From the NCBI GenBank assembly GCA_018711405.1, contig DVIH01000047.1, forward strand, positions 1 through 45,602: DNA of 45,602 nucleotides, written 5' to 3'. The stretch is from Candidatus Avibacteroides excrementipullorum (GTDB taxonomy: Bacteria > Bacteroidota > Bacteroidia > Bacteroidales > Bacteroidaceae). The position numbers and the translations under genes are program-made. The notes beneath the pieces were generated by a model, which saw only the letters and a program-made list of their open reading frames with translations, did no database searches and was not told the origin of the DNA. Below, in pieces: positions 19,680 through 30,038 of the stretch. The stretch's first letter is position 1; the number at the start of each line of letters is the position of its first letter.

Positions 19680-20282
19680 TTATTTCTTTATTCTTTTCAA
19701 TATCAAATCCAAAAGTCTGTCCACACACTCTTTCAACGACAGGGCTGACGTGTCAAGGCACAAGTCGGGATGAGCCGGAGCCTCAAAAGGGGCCGATATG
19801 CCGGTAAAGTTCTTTATGTCGCCTTTCCTTGCTTTGGCATAAAGTCCTTTCACATCCCTCTCCTCGCATACTTCCAACGGCGTATTCACATAAACCTCTA
19901 TGAAATCCTCACGCCCTATTATGTCACATGCAAGTTTGCGCATAGCCTCGTCGGGACTGATGAAAGCCGCAATGGTCACAATGCCTGTATCGACAAACAG
20001 TTTCGATATTTCCGCTATGCGCCTGATGTTTTCCATGCGGTCTTCGGCTGTGAAGCCCAGATTGTTGTTTATGCCGCTGCGTATGTTGTCGCCATCGAGG
20101 ATGCGGCACATTATGCCGCGACTGTGCAACTCACGTTCAAGGGCTATGGCTATCGTGCTCTTGCCCGAACCGGAGAGTCCGGTGAACCATATCATCACAC
20201 TATGCTGGCCGAGCAGATTCTCCTTGTCGGCCCGCGTCATCATCCTGTCGAATATAGGATATATGTTATTGTCTGTTGTCAT
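19680..20282 (-). CDS. cysC: Adenylyl-sulfate kinase
   Basis: [15 protein letters not shown]-loop, [38 protein letters not shown]. Confidence 0.95.
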   Translation of the reverse strand: MTTDNNIYPIFDRMMTRADKENLLGQHSVMIWFTGLSGSGKSTIAIALERELHSRGIMCRILDGDNIRSGINNNLGFTAEDRMENIRRIAEISKLFVDTGIVTIAAFISPDEAMRKLACDIIGREDFIEVYVNTPLEVCEERDVKGLYAKARKGDIKNFTGISAPFEAPAHPDLCLDTSALSLKECVDRLLDLILKRIKK

Positions 20283-20295
20283 ATCTACTCCTTAT

Positions 20296-21888
20296 TTATA
20301 AAGAAAACGGCCATATCTGCGGTATCAGCAATATGGAGATGACGAACACCAGCAGATTGAGCGGCAAACCCACGCGCACGAAGTCGGTGAACTTATAGTT
20401 GCCTATACCTTGCACTATGAGGTTGGTCTGATAGCCTATCGGGGTTGTAAATCCTGCCGAAGCGGATATGCAGATGACCATGAAGAATGGTGTAGGGTCA
20501 ACTCCCAACTGCGTGGCTATGGACAACGCCAAAGGAAATGCCAATGCCGCCGCTGCATTGTTGGTGATAAGCTCCGTAATGACATTCGTCACCAGATACA
20601 ATATCGCAAGCAGTATATATGTGCCGTAATTAGGTCCCAAAGAAGCTATGAAATCGCTTTCGCTCACATCTATTATGAATTTTGCAATCATATCGGCCAT
20701 ACCGGAGTTGGTCATGGCCTTGCTTATGCCGAAAGCACATGCTATGGTTATCAGTATGTCCCAAGATATGTATTTGGTATATTTCTTGGAGGGAAACACG
20801 TTGGTCCATGCCATGATGACTGTGGTGGCTGCCGCAAAGAAAAACATGTCGAGCTTTATGTTGGGAAACATTTCCCGTGTCACGGGGAGTTCACCCACCG
20901 TAGCCCCGATTATCATCAGCACCACCAGGACCAGCACAAATGTACGTTTCCTCTTATTGGCTTTCAGTTCCGGATCCTTGCCATTGGCTATCATGAGGAA
21001 CACCGATGACTCGCCCCACGTAGGCACGAAAGAATCATCGGCCAGAATCACCAAAGTATCGCCTTCATAGAGACGTTGCTTTTCCAGATTGCGGTAAATG
21101 GTCTTTCCGTTTCTTTTTATCTCTTTCACCTCTGCCCCGTAGTGACGTTTGAAGTCAAAGTCTTTCAGTTGCTTGTTGATGCCCGGAAATCGGGGACCTA
21201 TCACCACTTCCATGAGATGGCGGGCATCGCCCGGCTCCACATCGTCTTCCTGCAAATCGCTGGCGGCAATCCTGTCGGAATCGGGCAACAAGCGTTTGGA
21301 CGTGGCCAACAGATATATAATGCCGGCCACAGTCACCGGCACACCTATCAGTGTCAGTTCAAACATGCCTATGCCGTCATAACCGGCATCTATCATCATG
21401 CCATGCACCACCAGGTTGGTCGAAGTGCCGATAAGGGTACACAGTCCGCCCAATATCGTGACATACGACAGAGGTATGAGAAACTTGCTGGCCGGCAGGT
21501 TCACCGACTTGGCCCAACGCTTTATTATGGGGGCGAATATGACCACTACAGGAGTATTGTTAAGGAAAGCAGAGATAAAAGCTATGGACGGCAACATGCG
21601 GAGCTGAGCCTTAGCCACTGTGGTTTTGCCCTGAGGCAGAATCTTCTTTATGACCTGTGTCAGCGCACCCGACTGGCGCACGCCCTCGCTGACCAGAAAC
21701 AGCAGAGCCACGGTTATCATGCCCTTGTTGCTGAATCCCTCGAGCATCTCTTTGGGAGAGATTATCCCGAAGCAAAGGAACAGTACCACTACCGAAAAAA
21801 GCACCATGCCGGGACGCATTACGTCTTTAACCAAAACAGCCAACATACCCACAAGTGCCAATATTACAACTATTATATCCAACGACAT
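20296..21888 (-). CDS. SLC13/DASS-type permease with TrkA-C (RCK_C)-like domain, putative sulfate uptake
   Basis: SAFLNNTPVVVIFAPIIKRWA, LGGLCTLIGTSTNLVVHG, central soluble domain, sits between cysQ and cysC. Confidence 0.85.
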   Translation of the reverse strand: MSLDIIVVILALVGMLAVLVKDVMRPGMVLFSVVVLFLCFGIISPKEMLEGFSNKGMITVALLFLVSEGVRQSGALTQVIKKILPQGKTTVAKAQLRMLPSIAFISAFLNNTPVVVIFAPIIKRWAKSVNLPASKFLIPLSYVTILGGLCTLIGTSTNLVVHGMMIDAGYDGIGMFELTLIGVPVTVAGIIYLLATSKRLLPDSDRIAASDLQEDDVEPGDARHLMEVVIGPRFPGINKQLKDFDFKRHYGAEVKEIKRNGKTIYRNLEKQRLYEGDTLVILADDSFVPTWGESSVFLMIANGKDPELKANKRKRTFVLVLVVLMIIGATVGELPVTREMFPNIKLDMFFFAAATTVIMAWTNVFPSKKYTKYISWDILITIACAFGISKAMTNSGMADMIAKFIIDVSESDFIASLGPNYGTYILLAILYLVTNVITELITNNAAAALAFPLALSIATQLGVDPTPFFMVICISASAGFTTPIGYQTNLIVQGIGNYKFTDFVRVGLPLNLLVFVISILLIPQIWPFSL

Positions 21889-21895
21889 GACGATA

Positions 21896-22726
21896 TCAAT
21901 TAACCTTTGCCTTCACGACAAACCATGGGTTCAACAAATCTTCTTTATTATATCTGAGCGGCACATCGCCATCGGCACGATACACCTCAAGCCCGGCCGC
22001 AACCGCTATGGCATGTCCTGCCGCCGTGTCCCATTCCATAGTAGGGGCAAAGCGTGGATAGATATCGGCCGCTCCTTCTGCCACCAGGCATATCTTTATG
22101 GAACTGCCTTTCGACACGGTCCTGACTTCGCCGTGAGCCTTTTTCAACTCTTCTATGTATGCTTCAGTCTCACTGTTCATGTGCGAACGGGAAGCCACGA
22201 CCACCAAACCGCTGTGTGCGCAATCGGCAGAAGGCATCCGCTCCGACACATCCATAAGCTGCTGCAAGGTCACGTCACTCCCCACCGACACGATGTCGGA
22301 GCATTTGAAAGCTCCGGTCCCTATCGCACCGAAATACAGTGTCTTCTTCACCGGCACATAAATCACTCCGGCTACAGGAGAGCCATTCTCCACGAAAGCT
22401 ATATTGACAGTAAATTCGCCGTTACGCTTGATAAACTCCTTTGTGCCGTCGAGCGGATCCACTATCCACAGTTTCACCCACTTGCAGCGCACCGCATAAT
22501 CAACCGAAGCGCCCTCCTCGCTCAGGACTGGATAGGGCGTGCTCTGCAAAAAAGATGAAATCACTTCGTTGGATTTCCTGTCGGCCACAGTCAACGGAGA
22601 ATTGTCTTTCTTCATCTCAACCTCAAAATCCGAAGCAGGATCATCGTATATCTGTCTGATAACCTCACCGGCAGCCAATGCCGCTTTTACGGAAATCAAC
22701 AATACGTCTTCATGTAAATAACTCAA
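21896..22726 (-). CDS. cysQ: 3'(2'),5'-bisphosphate nucleotidase
   Basis: KKDNSPLTVADRKSNEVI, SEEG, WIVDPLDGTKEFIKRNGEFTVNIAF, WDTAAGHAI motifs of the inositol monophosphatase-like fold. Confidence 0.93.
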   Translation of the reverse strand: MSYLHEDVLLISVKAALAAGEVIRQIYDDPASDFEVEMKKDNSPLTVADRKSNEVISSFLQSTPYPVLSEEGASVDYAVRCKWVKLWIVDPLDGTKEFIKRNGEFTVNIAFVENGSPVAGVIYVPVKKTLYFGAIGTGAFKCSDIVSVGSDVTLQQLMDVSERMPSADCAHSGLVVVASRSHMNSETEAYIEELKKAHGEVRTVSKGSSIKICLVAEGAADIYPRFAPTMEWDTAAGHAIAVAAGLEVYRADGDVPLRYNKEDLLNPWFVVKAKVN

Positions 22727-22956
22727 AACTATATTACCTTTAATGATTAAAAAATATTTTACAAAGATAATTTTTTAATCAATGTACGGCGGAAATTATT
22801 CTGATAAAAAGAAAAAATGAACATTAAAAAAGTATTCCGTAAGAGTTAGTACAGGCACGACAAGCACCCATAACACACAGATTGACAACCACATGAAAAG
22901 AGCAACGCCTTACCCGCGCCGCGACATCAGTCCAAACAAAAGAACAATGCAAAAAG

Positions 22957-23035
22957 AATCGGCTCGGTATCGGGCAAAGATGGCGTACATCTTGCTCCGG
23001 TACCGAGCCGATCATGGCCGAAGACCGAGCCGATC
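22957..23035 (-). repeat. Tetrameric 79-bp intergenic repeat, copy 4 (B-B-A'-B' on minus strand)
   Basis: Modules at 22957-22969, 22979-22991, 23001-23013, 23023-23035; 22-bp period. Confidence 0.93.
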
Positions 23036-23093
23036 CCCGGCGGGGGTGAATCGCAAACCTATGTAAATCTCAAATCAAGCATTGTGCGCTACA

Positions 23094-23537
23094 TCAGTCA
23101 TCATAGCCTATCACGTTGAACTGCTTGTCAAACTTGATTTCTATGCCCGACGACAGAGTTATCTCCCAAGAATACCTGTCGCGCGAAATCTCCTTTATGA
23201 ACTGGCCTTCAAAACCGCCTTTAGCCACGAAGTCGGCAATCTGTGCGGGCACAACGGAAGAAGGCACCTGCTCATATTTGGTCTCCACGCTCTCCCACTC
23301 TCCGTCTGACCTGAAGCTGACTTCCGTGCGGTCTGTATACACGACCTCATATTCGGTGCCGAAAAATTTCCTCTCCTCCACAGCAAAGGCCACTGTCTTG
23401 CCACTGAAATTGGCCGTGAGGAAACTCTGCGCCGTTTGAGGCAATTGCGCCACATTTATGGCTCTTTCATCATTGTCCGCATTGGCTGAAACTACGCTTG
23501 TCATAAGCAACATTGCTGCAAAAAATAACTTTTTCAT
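23094..23537 (-). CDS. Exported PepSY-like domain protein
   Basis: Signal peptide MKKLFFAAMLLMTSVVSANA; INVAQLPQTAQSFLTANFSGKTV ... IEIKFDKQFNVIGYDD repeated PepSY-like pattern. Confidence 0.8.
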   Translation of the reverse strand: MKKLFFAAMLLMTSVVSANADNDERAINVAQLPQTAQSFLTANFSGKTVAFAVEERKFFGTEYEVVYTDRTEVSFRSDGEWESVETKYEQVPSSVVPAQIADFVAKGGFEGQFIKEISRDRYSWEITLSSGIEIKFDKQFNVIGYDD

Positions 23538-23686
23538 AATATTCCGTGTTTTTGAGTTAATAATATTTGTCTTTGTTTTATGATGCAAATGTCACACTCA
23601 AATCTGGAAACAATCTGAAATAATCGGCAGTTGTCCTATTTTTATATTATTTTTACAATTGAAGGAATCAAAGATGAGGGGCATCC

Positions 23687-24484
23687 TCAAGGTGTATCTT
23701 CCAAGTCGCAGAAAAGTATCGTGTCTTCATATTCCCCACACGAAGCCACGCTCTCTCCATCCGGAGATATAATCATGGAATCACCGCTGTATGTCTTGCC
23801 TTCGGGCGATGTCCCTATGCAATTCACTCCCACAGAGTAGCGACCGTTATCCAAGGCTCTTTCCCGAAGCAGTGAGATCCAATCGCCTCTCCTCGATTCC
23901 GGCCAATTGGCAACATACATGGCCACATCGTAATGTCCGTACATCTTGTTCCATGCAGGAAAGCGCAGGTCATAACAGATGAATGCGGCAAACTTCCAAC
24001 CTCCCACATCAAAAACAAGCGGTTCGTCTCCCGGAGTAAAACTGCCTTTCTTGAAACAGTTGTGCTTATCGTAATATTCTGTTCTTCCGTCGGCATGGGC
24101 CACAATCAGACGATTGTAAAAATTCTCCCCGTCCATGTAAATGGTGGATCCGGCAATTGTGGCATTCACTTCGCCCGCCCATTGCTTCATTGCCCGTACC
24201 ACATCGTCAAACCTTGCCGCTATGTCTTTCTTCTTCTCTCGCGCCAGAAGCCTGTCGGACTTCTTCATCTCGCATCCGCTTGCAAACAGTTCCGGCAATA
24301 TTACAATGTCGCAACCGCTGCACTCCTTTACCTTACTGCCGAATGCCGAAATATTCTTATCCACATCTCCCCACGCTATGCGTGTTTGCACCAAAGCCAC
24401 CCTGCAAGGTGGCTTCTGAGCTATTACGGCATTGGCAAACACAGCCAATGCCGATATTACAAATATGAAATGCCTGAGAAACAC
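23687..24484 (-). CDS. Nitrilase / carbon-nitrogen hydrolase (omega-amidase-like) with N-terminal signal-like segment
   Basis: ILPELFASG (Glu), KHNCFKKGSFTPG (Lys), FAAFICYDLRFPAW (Cys) triad regions; N-terminus MFLRHFIFVISALAVFANAVIAQ. Confidence 0.88.
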   Translation of the reverse strand: MFLRHFIFVISALAVFANAVIAQKPPCRVALVQTRIAWGDVDKNISAFGSKVKECSGCDIVILPELFASGCEMKKSDRLLAREKKKDIAARFDDVVRAMKQWAGEVNATIAGSTIYMDGENFYNRLIVAHADGRTEYYDKHNCFKKGSFTPGDEPLVFDVGGWKFAAFICYDLRFPAWNKMYGHYDVAMYVANWPESRRGDWISLLRERALDNGRYSVGVNCIGTSPEGKTYSGDSMIISPDGESVASCGEYEDTILFCDLEDTP

Positions 24485-24526
24485 GATAAAGACCTGTCCT
24501 TTTACAATAGTGAATGTATGCTCATA

Positions 24527-25528
24527 CTATTCCGGGACAAGATCCGTCTCGGAAGGAAGCGGTTTCCATCCCTCACCGAACGCATCATAAGCATCGGTCA
24601 CGACCACAAAGGCTTTCGGGTCTGCCTCTTTTATCTTGAACTTCAGCTTACGCACCTCCTTGTAACTCACCACCATGAAAAGCATCTCCTTGTCGGCTCC
24701 GCTATAAAGTCCGCTACTCTTGATATATGTAGCCGACCTGTTCAGGTCTTCTATAATGAACTTATGCAAATCCAGCATCTTATTGTCGCTTATGACAAAT
24801 ATCAGTTTATCGTTCTTGGATCCGTTAAGTACAAAAGCAATGACGCGCGACACGATGAATATGGTTATCAAAGAATACAGTGACAAATAAACGGACGGTT
24901 CGGTGATATCTTCCGCGCTCCCCACACCGAATCCGATAACAACAAGTCCGAAACATACCACAGAAGCATCGGCAAAGAATATCCCTTTGGAAAATGGCAC
25001 GTGGAAATATTTCTGGAGTATCATAGCCACAATATCGGTGCCGCCTGTGGTAGCCCTGTTGCGCACCACCGTACCATTGCCAATGCCTATCAGCACACCG
25101 CCAATGATGACTGTAAGGATGAGATGATCGGACAAATCAAGTATGCCGCCTGCCAGCTGTGCCGGATCAAGGCTGTGCAAAGCTTCCTCCGTAGGATAAG
25201 CCAGAAGAGACATGACATTCATCAGCAAAGGAGTAAGGAGTGCTACAGCTATGGTCCGCGCCCCCAGTTTCGCTCCGAGCAGCACCACCGAAAGAATCAG
25301 CAACGGTATGTCAAACATATATCCGAACGTTCCCACCTGTATAGTGGGAAACAGGTTGTGCAACACTATACTTGCGCCATACACGCCTCCAGGAACAATG
25401 TTATACGGATTTATGAAGAAAACGAAGCCGAAAGCCATAATCACGCTTCCGAAAAGAATGTTCCCCCAACCTCTTATCTCGTGTTTTATATCAGATTTAC
25501 TTAAAGCCATAAACAAATATTTATTCAA
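24527..25528 (-). CDS. YitT family membrane protein (DUF161/DUF2179)
   Basis: INPYNIVPGGVYGASIVLH, GNGTVVRNRATTGGTDIVAMIL, C-terminal FMVVSYKEVRKLKFKIKEADPKAFVVVTDAYDAFGEGW. Confidence 0.88.
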   Translation of the reverse strand: MNKYLFMALSKSDIKHEIRGWGNILFGSVIMAFGFVFFINPYNIVPGGVYGASIVLHNLFPTIQVGTFGYMFDIPLLILSVVLLGAKLGARTIAVALLTPLLMNVMSLLAYPTEEALHSLDPAQLAGGILDLSDHLILTVIIGGVLIGIGNGTVVRNRATTGGTDIVAMILQKYFHVPFSKGIFFADASVVCFGLVVIGFGVGSAEDITEPSVYLSLYSLITIFIVSRVIAFVLNGSKNDKLIFVISDNKMLDLHKFIIEDLNRSATYIKSSGLYSGADKEMLFMVVSYKEVRKLKFKIKEADPKAFVVVTDAYDAFGEGWKPLPSETDLVPE

Positions 25529-25544
25529 ACTGTTCTCACCATAA

Positions 25545-26576
25545 TTACATCACACCGTCTTCTCTTAATTTCAGCTGCCACTTCCATGCCGTGCGCAAAG
25601 TCTCTTCCAGATCCGTGTCGGCTTTCCAACCCAGTTCGTTGTTGGCCAATTGCGGGTCAGCCCATATTTTCTCTATATCTCCGGCTCTCCTGCCTACGAT
25701 TCTATGCGGCACTTTCACACCGGTAGCTTTCTCAAAGGCATTGATAAGTTCCAGCACGGACACTCCCCTGCCCGTTCCGATATTGAAAGCCTCGACTTTC
25801 TCTTTCTGCTCATTATTCAGTATCCTGTTTATGGCACATACATGGGCTTTTGCCAGATCTACCACATATATATAGTCTCTTATGCATGAGCCGTCGGGCG
25901 TATTGTAATCATCGCCAAACACACTCAATTCTTTCCTTATGCCTATGGCAGTCTGGGTAAGGTAAGGTATGAGGTTTTGCGGAACACCGTTGGGCAATTC
26001 GCCTATCAGAGCAGTAGGATGCGCGCCTATCGGATTGAAATAGCGCAACAGCACGGCATTGACCGGCGCACCGGACTTCACAGTGTCTCTTATTATTTCT
26101 TCATTGATTTGCTTAGTATTGCCATAAGGCGATTCTGCCGGTTTTATCGGAGCGTTCTCAGTCACGGGCAATTCGTCCGGCTCACCATAGACAGTACATG
26201 AAGAAGAGAACACAAATCCGCGCACCCCGTATTTCGGCATCAGTTCCAGAAGATTTATCAACGATACTATGTTGTTTCTGTAATACATCAACGGTTTTTG
26301 CACCGATTCGCCCACAGCCTTGCTTGCCGCAAAATGTATTATAGCCTCTATCCCGTCATATTTCCTGAACACGTTTTCAAGAGCCGCAAAGTCCGTGCAG
26401 TCCACTTTCTCGAAAGCAGGTTTTACTCCGGTTATCTTTTCTATACTGTCCACAACCGTTTCTTTAGAATTGGAAAGGTTGTCTACTATCACGACATCAA
26501 AGCCTTGATTCTGCAATTCCACCACAGTATGGGAACCTATGAAACCGGTTCCGCCTGTCACCAATATTCTTTTCAT
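25545..26576 (-). CDS. galE: UDP-glucose 4-epimerase
   Basis: VTGGTGFIGSHTVVEL, SSSCTVYG, SPYGNTK, RYFNPIGAHPTALIGE. Confidence 0.94.
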   Translation of the reverse strand: MKRILVTGGTGFIGSHTVVELQNQGFDVVIVDNLSNSKETVVDSIEKITGVKPAFEKVDCTDFAALENVFRKYDGIEAIIHFAASKAVGESVQKPLMYYRNNIVSLINLLELMPKYGVRGFVFSSSCTVYGEPDELPVTENAPIKPAESPYGNTKQINEEIIRDTVKSGAPVNAVLLRYFNPIGAHPTALIGELPNGVPQNLIPYLTQTAIGIRKELSVFGDDYNTPDGSCIRDYIYVVDLAKAHVCAINRILNNEQKEKVEAFNIGTGRGVSVLELINAFEKATGVKVPHRIVGRRAGDIEKIWADPQLANNELGWKADTDLEETLRTAWKWQLKLREDGVM

Positions 26577-26619
26577 ATTATAGATTGTTTTTTATTTCGC
26601 CTTGCATTTGCTTTCATTG

Positions 26620-27555
26620 TCACAGGTTCAATGACCTGAAATATTCTATCGTATTCTTCAAACCGTCTTCAGCATCTACTTTCGGAGACCAGTCCAGTAT
26701 TTTCCTTGCCAAAGATATGTCGGGCTTGCGCTGTCGCGGGTCATCACCCGGCAAAGGCCTGTAGACCAGTTTGGATTTGCTGCCTGTCAGTTCTATAATC
26801 ATCTCGGCCAGTTGCTTTATGGTAAACTCTCTGGGATTGCCTATATTCACAGGACCGGTGAAAGAGTCATCGGTAGCCATCATCTTTATCAGTCCGTCTA
26901 TAAGGTCGTCTATGTATTGGAAACTCCTTGTCTGGTTGCCATCGCCATAAATAGTTATGTCTTCATTCTTCAAAGCCTGCACTATGAAGTTTGATACCAC
27001 TCGTCCGTCATTCACACTCATGTTCGGGCCGTAAGTATTGAAGATTCTCACTATTTTTATCTTTATGTTTTCCTGGCGGTGATAATCCATCATGAGCGTC
27101 TCGGCGCACCTTTTACCTTCATCATAACATGAGCGGATGCCTATGGGATTGACGTTGCCCCAATAACTTTCATTCTGCGGGTGCGTGACCGGATCGCCAT
27201 ACACCTCGCTCGTCGATGCATGAAGAATCTTGCAATTCCTGTACTTGGCCAGATTGAGCATGTTGCTCACTCCTATGACCGAAGTCTGCAAAGTCTTTAT
27301 GGGATTATACTGGTAATGTATAGGCGAAGCCGGGCAAGCCAGATTATAAATCTCATCCACTTCAGCCAGATAAGGATTGATTATGTCATGACGCACGCAC
27401 TCAAAATGAGGGTTGCCCATCAAATCCTTTATATTGTCCTTTGAGCCTGTGAAATAGTTGTCCAAGCACAGTATGTCATTGCCCTGTTCGAGCAGTTTCT
27501 TGCACAAATGCGAGCCTATAAAACCGGCGCCGCCGGTTATAAGTATTCTTTTCAT
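26620..27555 (-). CDS. UDP-glucuronate decarboxylase-like NAD-dependent epimerase/dehydratase
   Basis: [71 protein letters not shown]. Confidence 0.9.
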   Translation of the reverse strand: MKRILITGGAGFIGSHLCKKLLEQGNDILCLDNYFTGSKDNIKDLMGNPHFECVRHDIINPYLAEVDEIYNLACPASPIHYQYNPIKTLQTSVIGVSNMLNLAKYRNCKILHASTSEVYGDPVTHPQNESYWGNVNPIGIRSCYDEGKRCAETLMMDYHRQENIKIKIVRIFNTYGPNMSVNDGRVVSNFIVQALKNEDITIYGDGNQTRSFQYIDDLIDGLIKMMATDDSFTGPVNIGNPREFTIKQLAEMIIELTGSKSKLVYRPLPGDDPRQRKPDISLARKILDWSPKVDAEDGLKNTIEYFRSLNL

Positions 27556-27578
27556 TTCGTCAACTTATATTTCTTCCT

Positions 27579-27587
27579 GCAAATTTA
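27579..27587 (-). promoter_or_regulatory. Bacteroidetes-type -7 box TAAATTTGC for the UXS-galE-yitT run
   Basis: Minus-strand motif 24 nt upstream of ATG 27555. Confidence 0.45.
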
Positions 27588-27616
27588 AGAACATTTTTAC
27601 TTCGGCACCGCATATA

Positions 27617-27649
27617 TTTGCGATTTATGCAGCAAAAGTTTACTTTTGC
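27617..27649 (+). promoter_or_regulatory. Bacteroidetes-type promoter (TTTG ... 20 nt ... TACTTTTGC) for the CDF transporter
   Basis: TTTG at 27617-27620 and TACTTTTGC at 27641-27649; supports start at 27672, not 27618. Confidence 0.6.
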
Positions 27650-27671
27650 AGACTTTTCAATCCTTCGTAAT

Positions 27672-28574
27672 ATGGTCAAGACAGAATCCCGCGAAAAGGA
27701 AATATACAAAGTCACCATCATAGGCAGCATAGTAAATTTCATCATGGTGCTGCTGAAATTCATTGCGGCGGTTGTCGGCAAGAGTTCGGCCATGCTGGCC
27801 GATGCCGTACACTCGCTGTCCGATTTCATCACCGACATCATTGTGATAGTGTTCGTCCGCCTGTCGAGCAAGCCGGCAGATTCGAGCCATGACTACGGAC
27901 ATGGCAAATACGAGACTCTGGCCACAGTCATAATAGGCATTGCCCTACTGGTGGTGGGAGCCATCATCCTGGCAGGAAGCATCGAGTCGATAATAAACTA
28001 CTTCAACGGCATAATGCCCGAAAAACCGGGATGGATAGCTTTCACGGTGGCAATCCTGTCCATAGTCTCCAAAGAGATCCTCTACCGCTACACCGTAGCC
28101 AAAGGACGGCAGGTAAAGTCGGACGCGGTGATTGCCAACGCATGGCATCACAGGAGCGATGCACTCTCGTCCATAGGCACCACGATAGGCATAGGCGGAG
28201 CCATATTTTTCGGCGAGAAGTGGAGGGTGCTCGACCCGATTGCGGCAGCGGTAGTCAGCCTGTTCATATTCAAGGTGGCTGTAGACCTCATAAAACCGGG
28301 ATTTGACGAACTATTGGAGAAATCATTGCCAAAAGACATAGAAGACAGAATCATAAAAGCCGCACTGTCGGTGGACGGAGTGTCACAGCCGCACAATCTG
28401 AGAACCAGAAAAATAGGCAACAAATATGCCATAGACCTGCACATAAGGCTCGACTGCGACCTTACATTGCGTGAAGCCCATGACATAGCCACTGAAGTGG
28501 AAAACAGGATAAGGGCGGAACTGTGCAACGACACCTATGTCAACATACACGTAGAGCCGCTGAAACAATCTTAA
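27672..28574 (+). CDS. Cation diffusion facilitator (CDF) family transporter
   Basis: SSAMLADAVHSLSDFITD, NAWHHRSDALSSIG metal-binding signatures, cytoplasmic C-terminal domain. Confidence 0.92.
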   Translation: MVKTESREKEIYKVTIIGSIVNFIMVLLKFIAAVVGKSSAMLADAVHSLSDFITDIIVIVFVRLSSKPADSSHDYGHGKYETLATVIIGIALLVVGAIILAGSIESIINYFNGIMPEKPGWIAFTVAILSIVSKEILYRYTVAKGRQVKSDAVIANAWHHRSDALSSIGTTIGIGGAIFFGEKWRVLDPIAAAVVSLFIFKVAVDLIKPGFDELLEKSLPKDIEDRIIKAALSVDGVSQPHNLRTRKIGNKYAIDLHIRLDCDLTLREAHDIATEVENRIRAELCNDTYVNIHVEPLKQS

Positions 28575-29932
28575 GCGGCAGACCTTGCCGCGCCCATGCG
28601 CCTGAGCTTATATTCAAACCTGCACCAGAACAATATGCCGGCAGTGGTCAGTCCCACAGGGAAAGCCAGCCAGATGCCCATTATGCCCATATCGAGGACA
28701 AAGCCGAACAGATAACCGGCAGGCAGCGAAATGACGAAATATGAGATAAAAGCTATCAGAGCCATGGGCTTCATGTCGGATATGCCCCTGAGCGAATTGG
28801 CGAATGTGATCTGCGTGCCGTCGCCCAACTGGTAGAGCAGCAGCGGAATGATGAGCACGCTCACCATCTGCACCACTTCGGCATTGTCGCTCACGAAGAA
28901 TCCCCCTATGAAACTCCGCGTGAAAAAGAACACTGACGACATGACCACGCACAGTGCCAGAATCAAGTGATACCCTGCGTAAGCCGACATCTTCACATTG
29001 GCCATGTCATTCTGGCCCTTGGCATTGCTCACACGTATGGCTATGGCCGCACCTACGCCGTAAAACGTCATGAAAGCCAAAGTCGAAATGGTAATCATCA
29101 CCTGATGCGCCGCCAGCTGCACGCTGCCCAGCCACCCCACCATGACGGTGCTGAGGCTGAAAGCCGCCGACTCCATGCCCATCTGCAAAGCCACAGGCAA
29201 CCCGTTTTTGTTGAGCCGCCATATATGCTCCCTGCCAAGCCTGCCGGCTGAAAACCCTTTCCTGTAAACTTCATAACGGGAGGAACTGAAAAATATCAGG
29301 ACAAACACCGCAAACATCAATATTCTGGAGACCAGCGTACTGATGCCCGCTCCCAGCAAGCCCAAAGCAGGAAGGCCGAACTTGCCGTAAATCAACAGGT
29401 AATTGCCTATGATGTTGAGCACGTTGCCGCCTATGAGTATCCACATGGGCGTGGACGTGTCGGTAATGCCATCGGCAAACTGCTTGAAGGCATTGAACAG
29501 CATGACAAACACCACCGAGCTGAGTATGACCAGGAAATAAGGCCTTATGTAGGGCAACAGCTCGACAGGCTGCCCCATCATGTCCACATTGACATAGACC
29601 ACCCACATGGCGAGCGTCAGCGCCACAGCTATTATCATATTGGCGGCAAGACTGTTTTTCAGCATCATGCCTATGCCTGCATCCTCCCTGCGCCCGTACA
29701 TCTCGCCTACAATAGGAGTAAGCCCGTATGAGAAGCCTGTGCCGAACAGGATTACGAGAGAAAACAGATTGTTCACAAACGATGCTGCCGCAAGCTCGGT
29801 CGTGCTGTGGTGACCGATCATCAACGTATCGGCGAAACCGAGAATTATCACTCCCAACTGACCTATTATAATAGGTATCCCCAACTTCAGAAGTATCCTG
29901 TAGTGCGGATAATATTTCTTCAAATGATTCAT
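28571..29932 (-). CDS. MATE family efflux transporter
   Basis: MNHLKKYYPHYRILLKLGIPIIIGQLGVIILGFADTLMIGHHSTTELAAASFVNNLF. The track start (30103) runs into the upstream repeat; ATG 29932 preferred. Confidence 0.92.
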   Translation of the reverse strand: MNHLKKYYPHYRILLKLGIPIIIGQLGVIILGFADTLMIGHHSTTELAAASFVNNLFSLVILFGTGFSYGLTPIVGEMYGRREDAGIGMMLKNSLAANMIIAVALTLAMWVVYVNVDMMGQPVELLPYIRPYFLVILSSVVFVMLFNAFKQFADGITDTSTPMWILIGGNVLNIIGNYLLIYGKFGLPALGLLGAGISTLVSRILMFAVFVLIFFSSSRYEVYRKGFSAGRLGREHIWRLNKNGLPVALQMGMESAAFSLSTVMVGWLGSVQLAAHQVMITISTLAFMTFYGVGAAIAIRVSNAKGQNDMANVKMSAYAGYHLILALCVVMSSVFFFTRSFIGGFFVSDNAEVVQMVSVLIIPLLLYQLGDGTQITFANSLRGISDMKPMALIAFISYFVISLPAGYLFGFVLDMGIMGIWLAFPVGLTTAGILFWCRFEYKLRRMGAARSAA

Positions 29933-29952
29933 ACGCTTTTCTAAAACCGGCT

Positions 29953-29961
29953 GCAAAGATA
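29953..29961 (-). promoter_or_regulatory. Bacteroidetes-type -7 box TATCTTTGC for the MATE gene
   Basis: Minus-strand motif about 21 nt upstream of ATG 29932. Confidence 0.5.
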
Positions 29962-30038
29962 CGCATAAACGCAATATCTTCCACATGAAAAGACATGTCG
30001 GCGACAACAGTCGCAGCCGGAAAAACAAGCCCGCCGGG

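Noticed and set aside
15875-22726. Assimilatory sulfate reduction operon
   Set aside because: No cysH or sulfite reductase gene; the terminal gene is a sulfotransferase.
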